Source: Phalacrocorax aristotelis (Eukaryota > Chordata > Aves > Suliformes > Phalacrocoracidae). From it: a stretch of DNA of 64,000 nucleotides. The stretch is taken from positions 3,837,610 through 3,901,609 of the forward strand of contig NC_134283.1 in the NCBI RefSeq assembly GCF_949628215.1. Direction: 5' to 3'. Under the pieces are notes generated by a model that was given only the letters and a program-made list of their open reading frames with translations, ran no database searches and had not been told where the DNA came from. Positions 27,048 through 38,089 of the stretch are shown here, piece after piece; position 1 is the stretch's first letter; every line of letters begins with the position of its first letter. The position numbers and the translations under genes are program-made.

Positions 27048-30000
27048 AACCACATTTCTAACACCTACAGCAAACAGAAGCCTGTCACCAGTCTCAGGTG
27101 TTGCAGGGGATGTGACAGGGACTTCAGCCATGAACCATTCCCAGGTTTATTGTGCACAGGGCCATTTCTAAGTTACTTTGACCAAAGCATTTGGGGTCAG
27201 CACTTAAGACATGCTGTCCATGCGCACCTACCCAGCCGTGTAGGAGGGCACGCCAGAAAAGCATGGCACTCCTACTTTCCCCTCTATATCTTTCCTGGAA
27301 AAACGTGATAAATATGGGAGCGAAGCTGCTGGGACATGTCAGATGTGCATCTCCACCCCCCTGCTGTGGATGAAGCAAAAATGTCATTCAACACTCAGCA
27401 TATTTGGAAAGCCTCTTGTGCACAGAGCAGACACCTCCAGACGTCTCCATCGGTGACGTTATTTATAAGTGGACCAAACAGCTTGTTAGGCTAATTGCTC
27501 CTGGAGGGATTTAACTCTACTGAGAAAGCTTGAACAGGGCTCAACTGTTCCAAAGCATTAGCAACCACTCCTCCCTTTGATTTACATCCCTCGTAAAATT
27601 TTATGGCCAGATTAGAATGAACTTCACTTGCACTGTGTTTTTAGTAAGTTTTTTTTTCCTTTTGTGCTGAATAAAAGCAAGAATCAACGCTGTAACTAAT
27701 TACAGCCTCAACCAGGAAAGGAAAATACCTCAAAATGGGGGGGGGGGGGGGGAGGACCCAAAACGACCCCCCAAACAGGTACTTTTGGAGGCCCTGCTTC
27801 AGACACCTGAGTTCTGAGTCCGTTAGGAGAGCAGCAACAACAAAAAAGCCACAGTTTAGGGAAGAGAGAATTTGGATGGAGAAAGACTGATGTGGCTTTT
27901 TATGGTAAACACAGGGGGACGGGAGGCAGCCAGGGTTCCAGTAAATGGGAGAAGGGAGTGGGTGGTTATCAGTCATTTTGTCTGGAATGTCTTTGAGTCA
28001 TTTGGCTGCTGAGCTTGTTCTTACGGAGGGAAAAGTCTACTTTTGAAATAATTGGTTGCTTTGCAGAGATAATTCAGCCATATAGTGCTTTTTTTCTTTT
28101 TTTTTTTTTTTTGATAAATTACAGAACTCCCTGGGCTACACTTTGCTTCACCAACTGTAAAGCTGGGACATAAATCGAAACAGAAAAAAGAGGTTTTTTC
28201 TCCCTTTCTTTCTGCCAGTGAAATACAATGTCACTGAAAATGGCCTTTGTATCTATACTATGAATACATGAAAGTTTGAGAAAAGGAAAGAGAATAAATA
28301 AGCCTAGTAAAATATTTACCATTCTAGACACCAGGAGCCAAGGCCAGATTGATGGGAAATGCTTAGTTTGGGGCTGACAGCCTTTAAATGACCTCTTTAC
28401 AAGTGCCTGAATCTTGAAATTCAACATGCATGTCAGCTCCAGTGGGACGTGCAAGTATTTTGTGCAAATATTTTGCCGTGTCAGGCGCTGGCCCATTGAC
28501 AGCAGCAGGAATTACAGGTGTTCAGTTCCTCCCAGACGTGCAAAACGCAGATGCTGGAAAGCAGCTCATCTCGACAAGGCTCCAGCTGCCTCCCTTCATG
28601 CCGGACGAGAGAAGATCATATGCTACATTTCACTTCTGGCCAAGACTTACCTCCATGTACTGCTTTTTTGCTCAAAATTAATGCTTTGGGGCTGCAGAAG
28701 TGTTTCCCAGGATGGATTTTTCCACGGAGAAAGGGGCCACAAGAGAAAGACCACTTCATATGGTCAAAGCATGGGGCTTGGTAGATTTATTTTAAATTAA
28801 ATAAGTTATTCCATGTGTCCTGGACACAAGCTCACTATAAACTAATTTGAAATCCAGGGAGAAAACCCCTGACAGTCAGTTTTTCAGTCCTTCAAGCTGA
28901 AATACCGTACCGGTAGTTCATCACCTGGCAAATAAACCTGCCATCTCAAAACTTTATTAATCATTTTCTGTACCCTGCTTGAACTTTTCCATACTGAACT
29001 CTGGAGTGCTCTAATTCTCCATCCACTGGTACCAAAAGAAACAAGGAAAGAGCACAAAAGGAGAGCGATGAAGGCTACGTCATCCTCCTCTGCCTCCGCC
29101 ACTGCAGGAACGTGATCCGCAGAGACTGTGAGTCGGGGGAGGTACCTGCCATTTGCCCCGCAGCACCCCTAGTTGTAGCCCAGCTTCTTCGAGTAAGAAA
29201 CAGCCAGACCGACTCCTTCCTTGATGGGATGGATTTTTAATTTTTGACCTGGACAGGGAATTGTTTACAGCAATTTCTCTATCATTCCAGAGTAATTATT
29301 AACAATTTTTCTCATTATTTGCATTCTCTGACACCTCCAAAGATTTTGCCTGATTATGTGCCTGTATCCCTTCTTCTAAATGTTAATGTTTTAGTCTTCA
29401 GGGAAAAAAAGAAAAAAACAAAATGGAGATGACAAAAAATCCACAGAAAAAAGGAACAGAAGTTGCTGAGAACACAGCAAAACAAGCCACATTCTTAGTA
29501 GGAACAAAGTGTGATGTAGAACATAGCTGTTTTTCTGACCTTTCTAAAATTACCTATTTGACTGATTTCTTATGTGTAAAACGAGGCATAAGGCCTTCCC
29601 TTCTGTCAAAGTACCATTGTCTCGAGTAATTTAGAAGCTCCCTGTTTCAGTGCATTGAGACTTCCAGCGCACAGACAGATTTAAGGCATCCTTAAATTTG
29701 TGCAAGACTCACAAGAATGCGTTTCTTAACGCCACTGTAACTAAAGAAGTATTTATAGGAGAAGCCCGGCTAAAACCCAGAGCTCTGAATCAACGACTAG
29801 CCCAAAAGCAATGCAATTCTAAGCCTGCTTCGCACGTACGGCTGATGGTTCGGGGTGCAAGGAGGGGCACGGCCCTTGCACCACCAACCTGTGCGTTCGG
29901 TGGGGTACAGCTCACGGGCACAAACGCAGATCGGGGACAATGTTATAAACTGGGGAGTGTGACTCTCTCTACCCTACTACACAGCTGCAGAAGAGACGGC

Positions 30001-30864
30001 TGATAAAATCAGCCTGTTGCATTGTATCAGCCTGTTGCTTACATCATCCCAGGCTTGTTCAGTAACGCATCCCAGATTTGAACACGCAGTCGTTGCCATA
30101 AGATATGTAGGCTGGATATTCTTACATTCATACACCCATTCTGCACATGATGCTGTTATAGTAATAGGTGTAAGGACTATCTCAGAAAGGAGAAAGTCTT
30201 TAAAGTCTATTAAAATCTCCTCCAGTGCCAACCCAGGCAGAGATTATAAACATATATATGCACCCAGATTTCACTACTTTCATAAATGGGGTGGAGGTAA
30301 TATTATATCCTTACGATGCTCCCAGCAACTGCACAGCATTGCTGCCTGGTACAAAGAATGAGGCATCTTTCCTTAACTTCTTCTGTCCAGATCCTCCTCG
30401 TAATGATTTTTTCTCGACACAGCACAAGTGTGTTTAATTTTCAGTGTTTAATGGCAAGATGTGTCTAGGTAGGGAATACACTGTAGGTTACCTTGGGCCA
30501 GCAGCTATCGGTGACTAATATGGATGTTGTGATTAATATGGCATCTAAATTCAAGTGAATGATGAGAAATTCAGAACGTCTTCTAAATCGGACTACCAGA
30601 CCCTGGCCTTCCTTCAGACAAGGGAAAAATATGTTTGTATCACTTATTTCATTGGCCATTAATGCTATTCCTAGAGGACACCTAGAGGACACGTGCTCTC
30701 CCCTACTTCCTCCAGTTGAGCTCTCATACAGTTATAGGCAAGACTACCAAATCAATATAGTTTCCTGTAATAGCTTTTTCCCATGTTTTAATGACTATAA
30801 CAACCAGATGGTTCAGAAAGAGAGCTTTTATTTCAAAAACAAATCCGAAAGAACAGAGGAACTG
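27048..30864. other. intergenic, no gene seen
   Basis: Contains a 16-G run at 27737-27752 and a T-rich tract near 28088-28112. Exon-like borders on the minus strand at 27232-27294 were considered and rejected. The stretch between the last supported minus-strand exon and here is where further exons of that gene would be expected, but none was recognised. Confidence 0.4.
27737..27752 (+). repeat. 16-nt guanine homopolymer
   Basis: An uninterrupted run of 16 G. It could form a G-quadruplex and is likely length-variable. It may also be a sequencing length artefact. Confidence 0.8.
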
Positions 30865-31205
30865 CTAAATTGGGTCAGGGATCCACATAGCCCAGCGTCC
30901 TGGTCTTCACGGTGGAGAGCGGCTGGCAGTTTAGGAAAAATACCGAACGACAGCATAGAGCGACCCCTCCTAGTGCACTCCTCCTGCAACCAGCTGTCCA
31001 GAGGTCTCCTTTAAATTGCCTCCAGACCACCACGATTAGTGACCACTAAGAGCTGCACAACTAAAATATACCTCAGTTCCCTCCAAATCCTTTTATACCC
31101 TCGACCTCTGCAGCATCCTGTGACGAGTTCCACACTCAAAACTCTGCATTTTGTGGGGAATAATGGGGTTTTTTTGAAAGCTGCTGCTTGCTAACGTCGC
31201 TGGGA
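30865..31205 (-). mobile_element. old, diverged CR1-type LINE copy
   Basis: The plus strand contains GGGATCCACATAGCCCAGCG, then further on a block with GCATCCTGTGACGAGTTCCA followed by a GTTTTTTTGAAAGCTGCTGC stretch. The order and wording match the antisense of an ancient amniote CR1-like repeat (CCATCTAGCCCAGTATCCTG ... GGCAAGGAGTTCCACA ...). Divergence is high and the boundaries are approximate. Confidence 0.55.
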
Positions 31206-31224
31206 CAAGCCTGCAGATGCTCAC

Positions 31225-31323
31225 GGGGGAGAGCCGTCAGTCGCAGGGTGCCAGGAGGAAAGGTCGGTCCCTTCGGCTTTTGAACCAAGCTGCAAATTCG
31301 GAACCAGCTGGGAGGCTTCGTCC
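31225..31323 (-). CDS. possible exon 12 of the PEP synthase-like gene
   Basis: On the minus strand a good acceptor (CTACTCTTCTTGCAG) is followed by 99 open nucleotides and a GTGAGC donor. The incoming phase fits exon 11 (its split arginine is completed as AG+G) and the outgoing phase is 2. The peptide begins DEASQLVPNLQLGSKAEG and has no domain I recognise. It would be a linker between the N-terminal region and a catalytic part. Chance is a real alternative, because a 99-nt open frame is not rare. Confidence 0.35.
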
Positions 31324-32100
31324 CTGCAAGAAGAGTAGCGATGCGGAGTTGGCGCTGTGCGGCGAGGGGGAACAACCAGACACCCACCCTTCAGTTTCTA
31401 ACGTGGTTTTGATTTGGAAGCAGGTACGAGATGGGAGCCTACGGGGATTTTCTTAGCATTGCCACATTAATCCTTCCTGGGTGGATCTAGAAACGTCCAG
31501 GACTGTCCGGACTTGCAGAGGGTGCCTTGTTTGGCAGGAAAGTCTTTGGTGGAGACTTTCTGTGCTGGGTCATTTCCTCCACCATGCAGGTTTTGACGGC
31601 CAGTGACGGGAGGGGAGCAGGTACCTGGCAGCAGCTACAGGCCAAGGCTTTCAAGTTCAACCAGCGGGCGTTTGGGGATTTAGTGGCCTATTTTATGTGC
31701 TTTAAATGTGTCTGGTTTTCAGAAGAACCTGCGCTCTCAGTCTTCTGAAAGTCATCTATGGCATTTCTTCTGACAGCCAAGAATTAGTGCTTATTTTTAA
31801 AAGCAAACTAAATGTAAACAACCAAACTTGCCTTTTTTTCATGAGAGGAAAGGGAAAAGGCTCCAGTAAAAGTCTGTCACGATCATGTTGTGGGAGAAAC
31901 AGCACTTCACTGGGAAGCCCGTATTTTGTTGATCTAATCCTTTCCCCGAGAAGCGGCGTTCCTGTACTGAGTTTCTGAACATTTGTCTCTCCTGTGCTCT
32001 AGTCTGACAAATACTCGGGCGAGCAGATTTCGCTCTGTAAACAGTTGCCTGCTGTTTGGGGTAGAGGTCTCATTGTTTTTATAATGCGACAGACTGCCTA

Positions 32101-32378
32101 AATCATAGACTCATAGAATGCCCTGAGCTGGAAGGGACCCACGAGGACCATCGAGCCCAGCTCCCGTCCCTGCACGGGACAACCCCAAATTCACACCGTG
32201 TCTCTGAGGGCCTTGTCCAAGTGCTTCTGGAATATCGCCAGCCTTGGTGCCGTGATGCCTCCCTGGGGAGCCTGTTCCAGGGCTCCACCACCCTCTGGGG
32301 GAGGAACCTTTTCCTAATACCCAGCCTAACCCTCCCCTGGCACAGTTTCCAGAATGGACCATCCACCAACTCATAAAC
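32101..32378 (-). mobile_element. CR1 LINE 3' fragment
   Basis: The plus strand begins with TCATAGACTCATAGAATG, the reverse complement of the CR1 tail, then CTGGAAGGGACCCACGAGGA, and runs to a block reading CCTAATACCCAGCCTAACC. This is a 5'-truncated antisense copy between exon 11 and the proposed exon 12. Confidence 0.9.
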
Positions 32379-32670
32379 CTATATGGACATCTGTATAAAA
32401 ATCCTGCATAAACCTATGTAACAAACAACTGAACAAGTGCCTGTGGTTTGTCTGCAGGTACGAAGTGCTTGCACAATCATTGTTTTTCAAATAATATACA
32501 TCATGTTTGTCAATTTAATAAACACATTAAGCATTAAATGAACAACATTTCTTTACATCAGATTAAAAAATCTGTAGATTTATACTTCAAATATCTATGG
32601 AGCCCTAGCCACACAGGCCAATATAGGAGGATGGAAATTCTTTACCTCTTTTTGCCTGTCATTGTTTTAC

Positions 32671-32725
32671 CTGTAATAAAATTCAACCAAGCCCCAGCCT
32701 TGTGTTAACGCGTTCAGTCGGAAAC
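32671..32725 (-). CDS. PEP synthase-like gene, exon 11
   Basis: The acceptor CATTGCAG and donor GTAAAA bound 55 nt encoding residues 365-381 plus a split arginine (FRLNALTQGWGLVEFYY). The exon completes the split arginine begun in exon 10, and the GWGLVEFYY ending resembles the close of a beta-rich domain. It ends in phase 2, so at least one more exon is needed. A stop codon follows only if the donor is ignored. Confidence 0.75.
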
Positions 32726-33191
32726 CTGCAATGCACTCGTGGAAAACGCCTCTTCCAGTCAGGCCGTTATACACCATGGGGCAGGCCTGCTTATCCAGCG
32801 ATGCAGAAACATCAAAGTACTTGCCACCTTTGATAAGAGTAAACCGAGAAGAATGTCTCCCACCTTCAGTAGTAATTTATCTCAAAAAATCCCAAAATCT
32901 ATTATTTTTGCATATGGTTTCTTCTTACACTTTTCTAAAGGGCAATAGTTTTCCTGTCTGCTTTGTGCATTAAGTTTTGATCAAGCCGTATTTCAAGAGC
33001 GGCCGAATCCACCTAAAACATATGTTTTGACACCCCAGAAGTGAAAAATCACATAACTTATCTGGATTAAAATAAGCAACACCCACCACAAATAGAAACT
33101 GTAACTCTCCCTCCGACAGAGCTGCCCGTGGCCCTGGCCCTGCAGCGGGCACACACCGTTACACCGACGACGCGCTACACGCATGACTTAC
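32726..33191 (-). other. intron 10 of the PEP synthase-like gene
   Basis: Bounded by GTAAGT after exon 10 and AG before exon 11. It holds only chance frames and no recognised repeat. Confidence 0.6.
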
Positions 33192-33278
33192 GCGCGGAAG
33201 TAAATTTCTCAGGGTGTAAGATGATGCCTTTCGCTTTCAGGTTTTCTCCAAGGATCACATGGAATTTCACTGAATAGT
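33192..33278 (-). CDS. PEP synthase-like gene, exon 10
   Basis: 87 nt encoding residues 336-363 (YSVKFHVILGENLKAKGIIL and onward), with split codons at both ends. The donor GTAAGT is strong. The acceptor GGAGGAAAG has a modest pyrimidine tract (CAGTTCATTTAG lies just upstream), so the exact 3' splice site is the least sure point of this exon. Confidence 0.75.
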
Positions 33279-33348
33279 CTTTCCTCCGCTAAATGAACTG
33301 CATGCCAAAACGCTGAAGGCAGATATAGGCGGGCGACATTTAGCTTAC

Positions 33349-33476
33349 CGGCAGTAAAACTGACTCCATATTCATCCTTGATAACACCGTCATCAGCCAT
33401 CTCAGCCAGCGAGGCGTTGGACCACTCAATGCCAGCCTTCCTCCCATCGGGGAAAAAGACATAACCTACAGTGAGG
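33349..33476 (-). CDS. PEP synthase-like gene, exon 9
   Basis: 128 nt encoding residues 293-334 with split codons at both ends. The motif LTVGYVFFPDGRKAGIEWS is among the most family-like parts of the protein. A nearer AG (GTAG) would break the frame; the upstream CCTTCAG keeps it, so that acceptor was chosen. The donor is GTAAGC. Confidence 0.85.
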
Positions 33477-34080
33477 CTGAAGGGGAAAGGAATGGAGCAG
33501 AATTAAAGTCCAACCAAAGCTCAAATGGACCAGCACATTGGCCTTGCAGGGGAGCTCAGCGCTGAGCATGGCTTTCATCCCCGGAGAGCAGCAGCAATCA
33601 AAAAGTAAAGGTTCTATTGTGGAATATTGCAAACGCTCTGCGGGGGAAGCCGTGCATCCAGGGAAGGCGACGAGGCTGGCAGGATGGACTGTGGTGGGCA
33701 CGTGGGACAGGGAGGTCACAGGCACAGAGTGCCAGTCAGCAAAGCAGGGCTCCCTGCGTAATGCCCCGCCGCAGGCAGACACACCTTCTTAAATAGCTGG
33801 AAGTCCTCAATTTGTACCTTAAATCATCTAGGCGGCAAGACAGGCAGCTGCCTCAGCCAAGCAGTAATTGAATGGGAAGGAAGCAATTGAAGGTAAAAGC
33901 TGACCTTGTGACTAACTGCAAATGGAAAATTGGGTGGAGGGAGTGGAGAGCAAGAGGGTGTGGATGGAAATTGGGCTACGCAAGTTCAAAGCAAGAATGT
34001 GCATAAAGGCATCCTGCAGAGCAACTTCTGCCACCTTTAAGACGTATATTTTAGCAGCGTAAATTCCCTTGGTTACTTAC
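33477..34080 (-). other. intron 8 of the PEP synthase-like gene
   Basis: An intron of about 600 bp with no recognised repeat. The 118-codon minus-strand frame at 33426-33782 overlaps exon 9 in the wrong frame and is a shadow. Confidence 0.6.
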
Positions 34081-34133
34081 TTAGTTGTGGTGGCTGGCAT
34101 ATTAATAACTGTTAAATGTGCTGCAGTCCCATC
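34081..34133 (-). CDS. PEP synthase-like gene, exon 8
   Basis: 53 nt between acceptor CTTACAG and donor GTAAGT, encoding residues 275-291 (DGTAAHLTVINMPATTT) and the first two bases of Asn292. It joins in phase 0 after the FE that ends exon 7, giving FEDGTAAHLTV. Confidence 0.85.
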
Positions 34134-35620
34134 CTGTAAGAGTGCAATAAAGAAAAAGCAGTCTAATTTGTGTGGACCTGTTTGTGCGGATCATACGCTG
34201 ACTTGACCAAGAAACCACTGGCTATAACTCAGGTTATGCAGTGTGCGATGACTTTATACTTTTTAATCTTCTCAACACATCTTCCATGAAAATCTGGCTG
34301 CAAATAAGAGTCCAAAAATATAAACCAGACACATGGAGGACAAATTAAGGACATTAAGGACAACAGAAAGTCCAGAGCAAGTGGACATAAGAGGAGGAGG
34401 GAAAGAATACATGCAGAGATGTCAGCTAGGCATGTTCAAAACTGATGGGCCACCTATGAAGGTTGGCCCTGCTGTGACCAGACACCTCTTCTAACCTATA
34501 TTATTCTATGCCTAAGAGCAGCATATGGGGAAAATGTTAAATAGGAAGGAACTGGAATCTCATGCTTTTATTCATTTCTCTTCCATCCTTGAGTCTGAAT
34601 CCCTTCATGCTCCACTTGGGCTGCTCTGAGGCAAATATAAGCCTACACTGTGATGTTACATATGTACAGACAACTCAGGGTATGAGGACTCCAAACTTCA
34701 ATCAGTGATAAACTTGAATTCCTTCTTAACAGTCAGTTGGCTTTTAATTAGGGGAGGAAAAGCCACAGCTATTTTGAATCCTGAATAACTATGAAGAAAA
34801 GGGAGAGGTTACTACCGGACTATACATATCACAGTGCAAAAGCAGAGTCTTATGAAAAGGAACACAGGCATATGTTAAATCTCGGCAGCTACTGGATCTG
34901 CACGTATGCAGGATTTTCCAAGGTGTGTTTTTGTGCTGCCCAGCTTTACCTGGGAAAGAATTTTTATTCTGCATTCAGTCTTAACTCCTGCAATGCTGCC
35001 TATAACAGAATTTAGATTTCTTTACACCTGTGTTGGCAAAGGAAACGCGTTTTCAGGAGCATCTGTTCGGGTTGCACGCCAGCTTGCAATGCCAGCATTC
35101 AGCACTTCCCCAGGCTGTGCGCTCCCAGCAGCCACAGCGCAGACACTCCTTTGGCGCAGCCACAAGGGCAAAGCAGAGATTAGAGCTGAGCCCTGGCAGA
35201 AATATTTGCTGACTGCTGTCATGAGGGCTTAGGATGCCTTCAAACACCTCGGCCTCTCAATTAGTGTGAATGAGCACTGCATCAGCTCCTCAGAGCACTG
35301 GGTATCTGCGGCAGCTGAGAATTTGTCCTGTAAAGCAGCCTATCTATTTTATTTCCTAAAAAAAGCCAAAACAAACAGTTTCAAGTTACCAAAACAATTT
35401 TTGGTTCAACTAGTGTAGCAAAATCTCAGTTTTTACACACATGGCTCTGCTTTTGAGAGCTGCTTCCAACATTGATATGTGCTAATGATGGCAACAGTTA
35501 GCACTTCCAATTGCACCCTGTGGATGCTCCCCATGCCTTATTTCTGGATATTTAAATATGAGGTGTTTGGAACACCTCCGTTTTCATGGTTAAGTAGCAT
35601 ATTGGCATGTTAATACCTAC
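34134..35620 (-). other. intron 7 of the PEP synthase-like gene
   Basis: Holds a weak CR1-like 3' end (34440-34512) and otherwise no supported feature. The GC-richer stretch 35030-35230 is open in several frames on both strands, which argues against coding. Confidence 0.5.
34440..34512 (+). mobile_element. possible decayed CR1 3' tail
   Basis: The stretch ends CACCTCTTCTAACCTATATT followed by ATTCTATGCCT, resembling the CR1 3' end (...CTTCCAACCTA...ATTCTATGATTCT). It is diverged, and only the last few dozen bases can be compared. Confidence 0.4.
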
Positions 35621-35676
35621 CTCAAAGCGTGCCAAAATCATGACATACCGGTAAATCTCAGACCAGTTCCTGATAC
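35621..35676 (-). CDS. PEP synthase-like gene, exon 7
   Basis: 56 nt after the strong acceptor GTTCTTTTTTGCAG and before donor GTAGGT. It completes Gly256 and encodes IRNWSEIYRYVMILARFE (257-274). Joined to exon 6 it gives the characteristic RSHSYGIRNWSEIYRYV block. Confidence 0.9.
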
Positions 35677-36156
35677 CTGCAAAAAAGAACAAAATCACCC
35701 AAATAAAGTTAACCATTGCGGGAAAAGATGAAATAATGGTACCTGACTTGACATTGAGTAAAGAAATTCTCCAGTAATTGATAACAGGCTAAACATGCCC
35801 CCAAAACAATAATGGAATTGTTCCTCTTTTTCCACTAGTTCAAGGCCTAATGGAAAGGGAAGCAGAGTAAAATGTCATGTCACGCTGACACCGGGTCTAC
35901 ATACTGGCCAAATCCAGGAAAACGTCACAAAACATTTTAACAGCTCCAAATGTGTCAATGCCTTTGCAGCAGCTTACGAGACACGAATGGACCAAATTCT
36001 CCCCATCACGAACCTCTGCACTCATCTGGCCCAGCTGTGAGCTTATATCCCATCTCTCCCTTAAATAGGAATATTGCTGCCTTGAGGAGCATCAGCCTTT
36101 AATGAGGTGGAGAGAGGAAGATGGGATTTGTGGTTCAGGGAGGCTTCATGCCTACT

Positions 36157-36418
36157 TAGAATCATTTACGTTGGAAAAGACCTCTAGAATCATCAAGTCC
36201 AACCCCCAACCCAACACCCCCAGGCCTCCTAAACCATGCCCTGAAGTGTCACATCTATATCTTTTTTGAACACCCCCAGGGATGGTGACTCCCCCACCTC
36301 TCTGGGCAGCCTGTGCCAGGGCCTGACCACTCTTGTAGTGAATAGATTTTCCCTAATAGCCAATCTAAACCTCCCCTGAGGCAGCTTGAAGCAGTTTCCT
36401 CTCATTCTATCACTAGTG
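36157..36418 (-). mobile_element. CR1 LINE 3' fragment in intron 6
   Basis: The plus strand reads TTAGAATCATTTACGTTGGA, then a block with CCCAACACCCCCAGGCCTCC, and ends near CAGTTTCCTCTCATTCTATC. This is an antisense CR1 copy of the same subfamily as 26810-27047 and 49469-49686. Confidence 0.9.
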
Positions 36419-36544
36419 ACTCAGGAGAAGAGAGCTGAAAACACAGGAACGAAATATGAGTCAAAACTCAGGTCTACTCTGGTACCTTTGATGGATAACA
36501 AGGATAAAAGGAGCTCTTTGCTCAGACAGGCTCCCAGCACTTGG

Positions 36545-37642
36545 GTAGCTAAGGAAGTGTGGGTTGGATGAGTGGACAGTGAGGTGGACAGAGAAGTGGC
36601 TGAACAACAGAGCTCAGAGGGTCGTGATCAACAGGGCAGTCTCTGTTTGGAGGCCTGTAACTAGTGGCATTCCCCAGGGGTCTGTGCTGGGTCCAGTCCT
36701 GTTTAATATCAATGACCTGGATGATGGGACAGAGCGTAACCTCAGCAAGTTTGCTGATGATCCCAAGCTGGGAGGAGCGGCTGATACACCAGAAGGCTGT
36801 GCTGCCATCCAGCGAGACCTGGCCAGGCTGGAGAGCTGGGCCCAGGGGAACCTCAGGGAATCCAACAGGAGCGAGTGCAAGGCCCTGCCCCTGGGGAGGG
36901 ACAACCCCAGGCACCAGTACAGGCTAGGCGGGACCTGCTGGAGAGCGGCTCTGCTGAGAAGGCCCTGGGGGTGCTGGGGGGCAGCGAGGTGACCCTGAGC
37001 CAGCACCGGGCCCTTGGGGCCAAGGGGGCCAGCGGTGTCCTGGGGTGCATGGAAAGGAGCGTGGCCAGCAGGGCGAGGGAGGTTCTCCTCCCCCTCTGCT
37101 CTGCCCCAGTGAGGCCACACCTGCAGGGCTGTGGCCAGGTCTGGGCCCCCCAGTGCAAGAAGGGCAGGGAACTGCTGGAGCAAGGCCAGCGCAGAGCTGC
37201 CAAGGGGATCAGGGGCTGGAGCATCTCCCTTGGGAGGAAAGGCTGAGACCTGGGCTTGTTCTGCCTGGAGAGCAGAAGGCTGAGGGGGATCTCATCGATG
37301 CTTATAAATACCTGAAGGGCGGGTGTCAGGAGGATGGGGCCGGGCTCTTTTCAGTGGTGCCCAACGCCAGGCCGAGGGGCCACGGGCACAAGCTGGAACA
37401 CGGGAAGTTCCACCTGAACATGAGGACAAACCCCTTCCCTGTGCGGGTGCCAGAGCAGGGGCACAGGCTGCCCAGAGAGGCTGTGGGGTCCCTTCCCTGG
37501 AGACATTCACCCCCCGCCTGGACGCGGCCCTGTGCCCCTGCTCTGGGGGTGCCTGCTCAGGCAGGGGGTGGGACGGGATGAGCTCCAGAGGGCCCTTCCC
37601 ACCCCTGCCATTCTGTGATTCTGTGATTCTGCGATTCTGTGA
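36545..37642 (+). mobile_element. CR1 LINE with reverse transcriptase 3' portion
   Basis: The longest CR1 copy here, about 1.1 kb. The frame at 36564-36992 carries the reverse transcriptase signatures [14 protein letters not shown] and FADD, followed by [16 protein letters not shown], the C-terminal part of the CR1 polymerase. Downstream the coding similarity continues in shifted frames. The copy ends with GATTCTGTGATTCTGCGATT-type octamers. It is truncated at the 5' side and broken by frameshifts, so it is inactive. It lies in intron 6 of the minus-strand gene. Confidence 0.9.
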
Positions 37643-37973
37643 AAGGCAAACTCTTTGGTCCTCAGCCCCTCTGCCAGGGACCCTCAGCTTTAGGGGCTGT
37701 AAGAGCAAGAGGGAGTGATCCCAGGACTGGGAGTGTCTTAGGAACAAGCTGTCACGTTTCTTCTTCATTTAGAAACTGTAACTGCAAGGCCTCAATTCAG
37801 GACATTATGACATGTGAAGCTTAGCCATAAGAAAGGTATTTCCTCTGAAATGCCTTAACTTCATTCCCAGTCATGGAATTAGTTATTTTTAAAGAATCTT
37901 TAGTCCCACTGCCCTCCCAGTACCATCTCTAGTGAAGGCAGCCAAGCATGTGGGTTGTTTCTGGTGCTGTTAC

Positions 37974-38089
37974 CGTAAGAGTGGCTCCGAACGCCTTTGA
38001 GGGAAAGTTCAGTTTTCTCATGATTTTCTATTTCAATTTCTCCAACAGACTGGCCCCACTGCTCATGTCGGAAATGTTGTTCCCTTTGC
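37974..38089 (-). CDS. PEP synthase-like gene, exon 6
   Basis: 116 nt between acceptor TCTCCCAG and donor GTAACA. It completes Lys217 and encodes residues 218-255 (QREQHFRHEQWGQSVGEIEI, then through LSLKGVRSHSY), ending in phase 1. The HEQWGQ and LKGVRSHSYG words match what I recall of the family. Confidence 0.9.

Noticed and set aside
27232-27294. Possible 63-nt minus-strand exon with TTTTTCCAG acceptor and GTAGGT donor
   Set aside because: Too short to judge, and the peptide is unlike the expected continuation of the PEP synthase-like protein.
30465-30692. Minus-strand frame of 75 codons considered as a further exon
   Set aside because: No family-like motif and borders not convincing; it abuts the old CR1-like copy.
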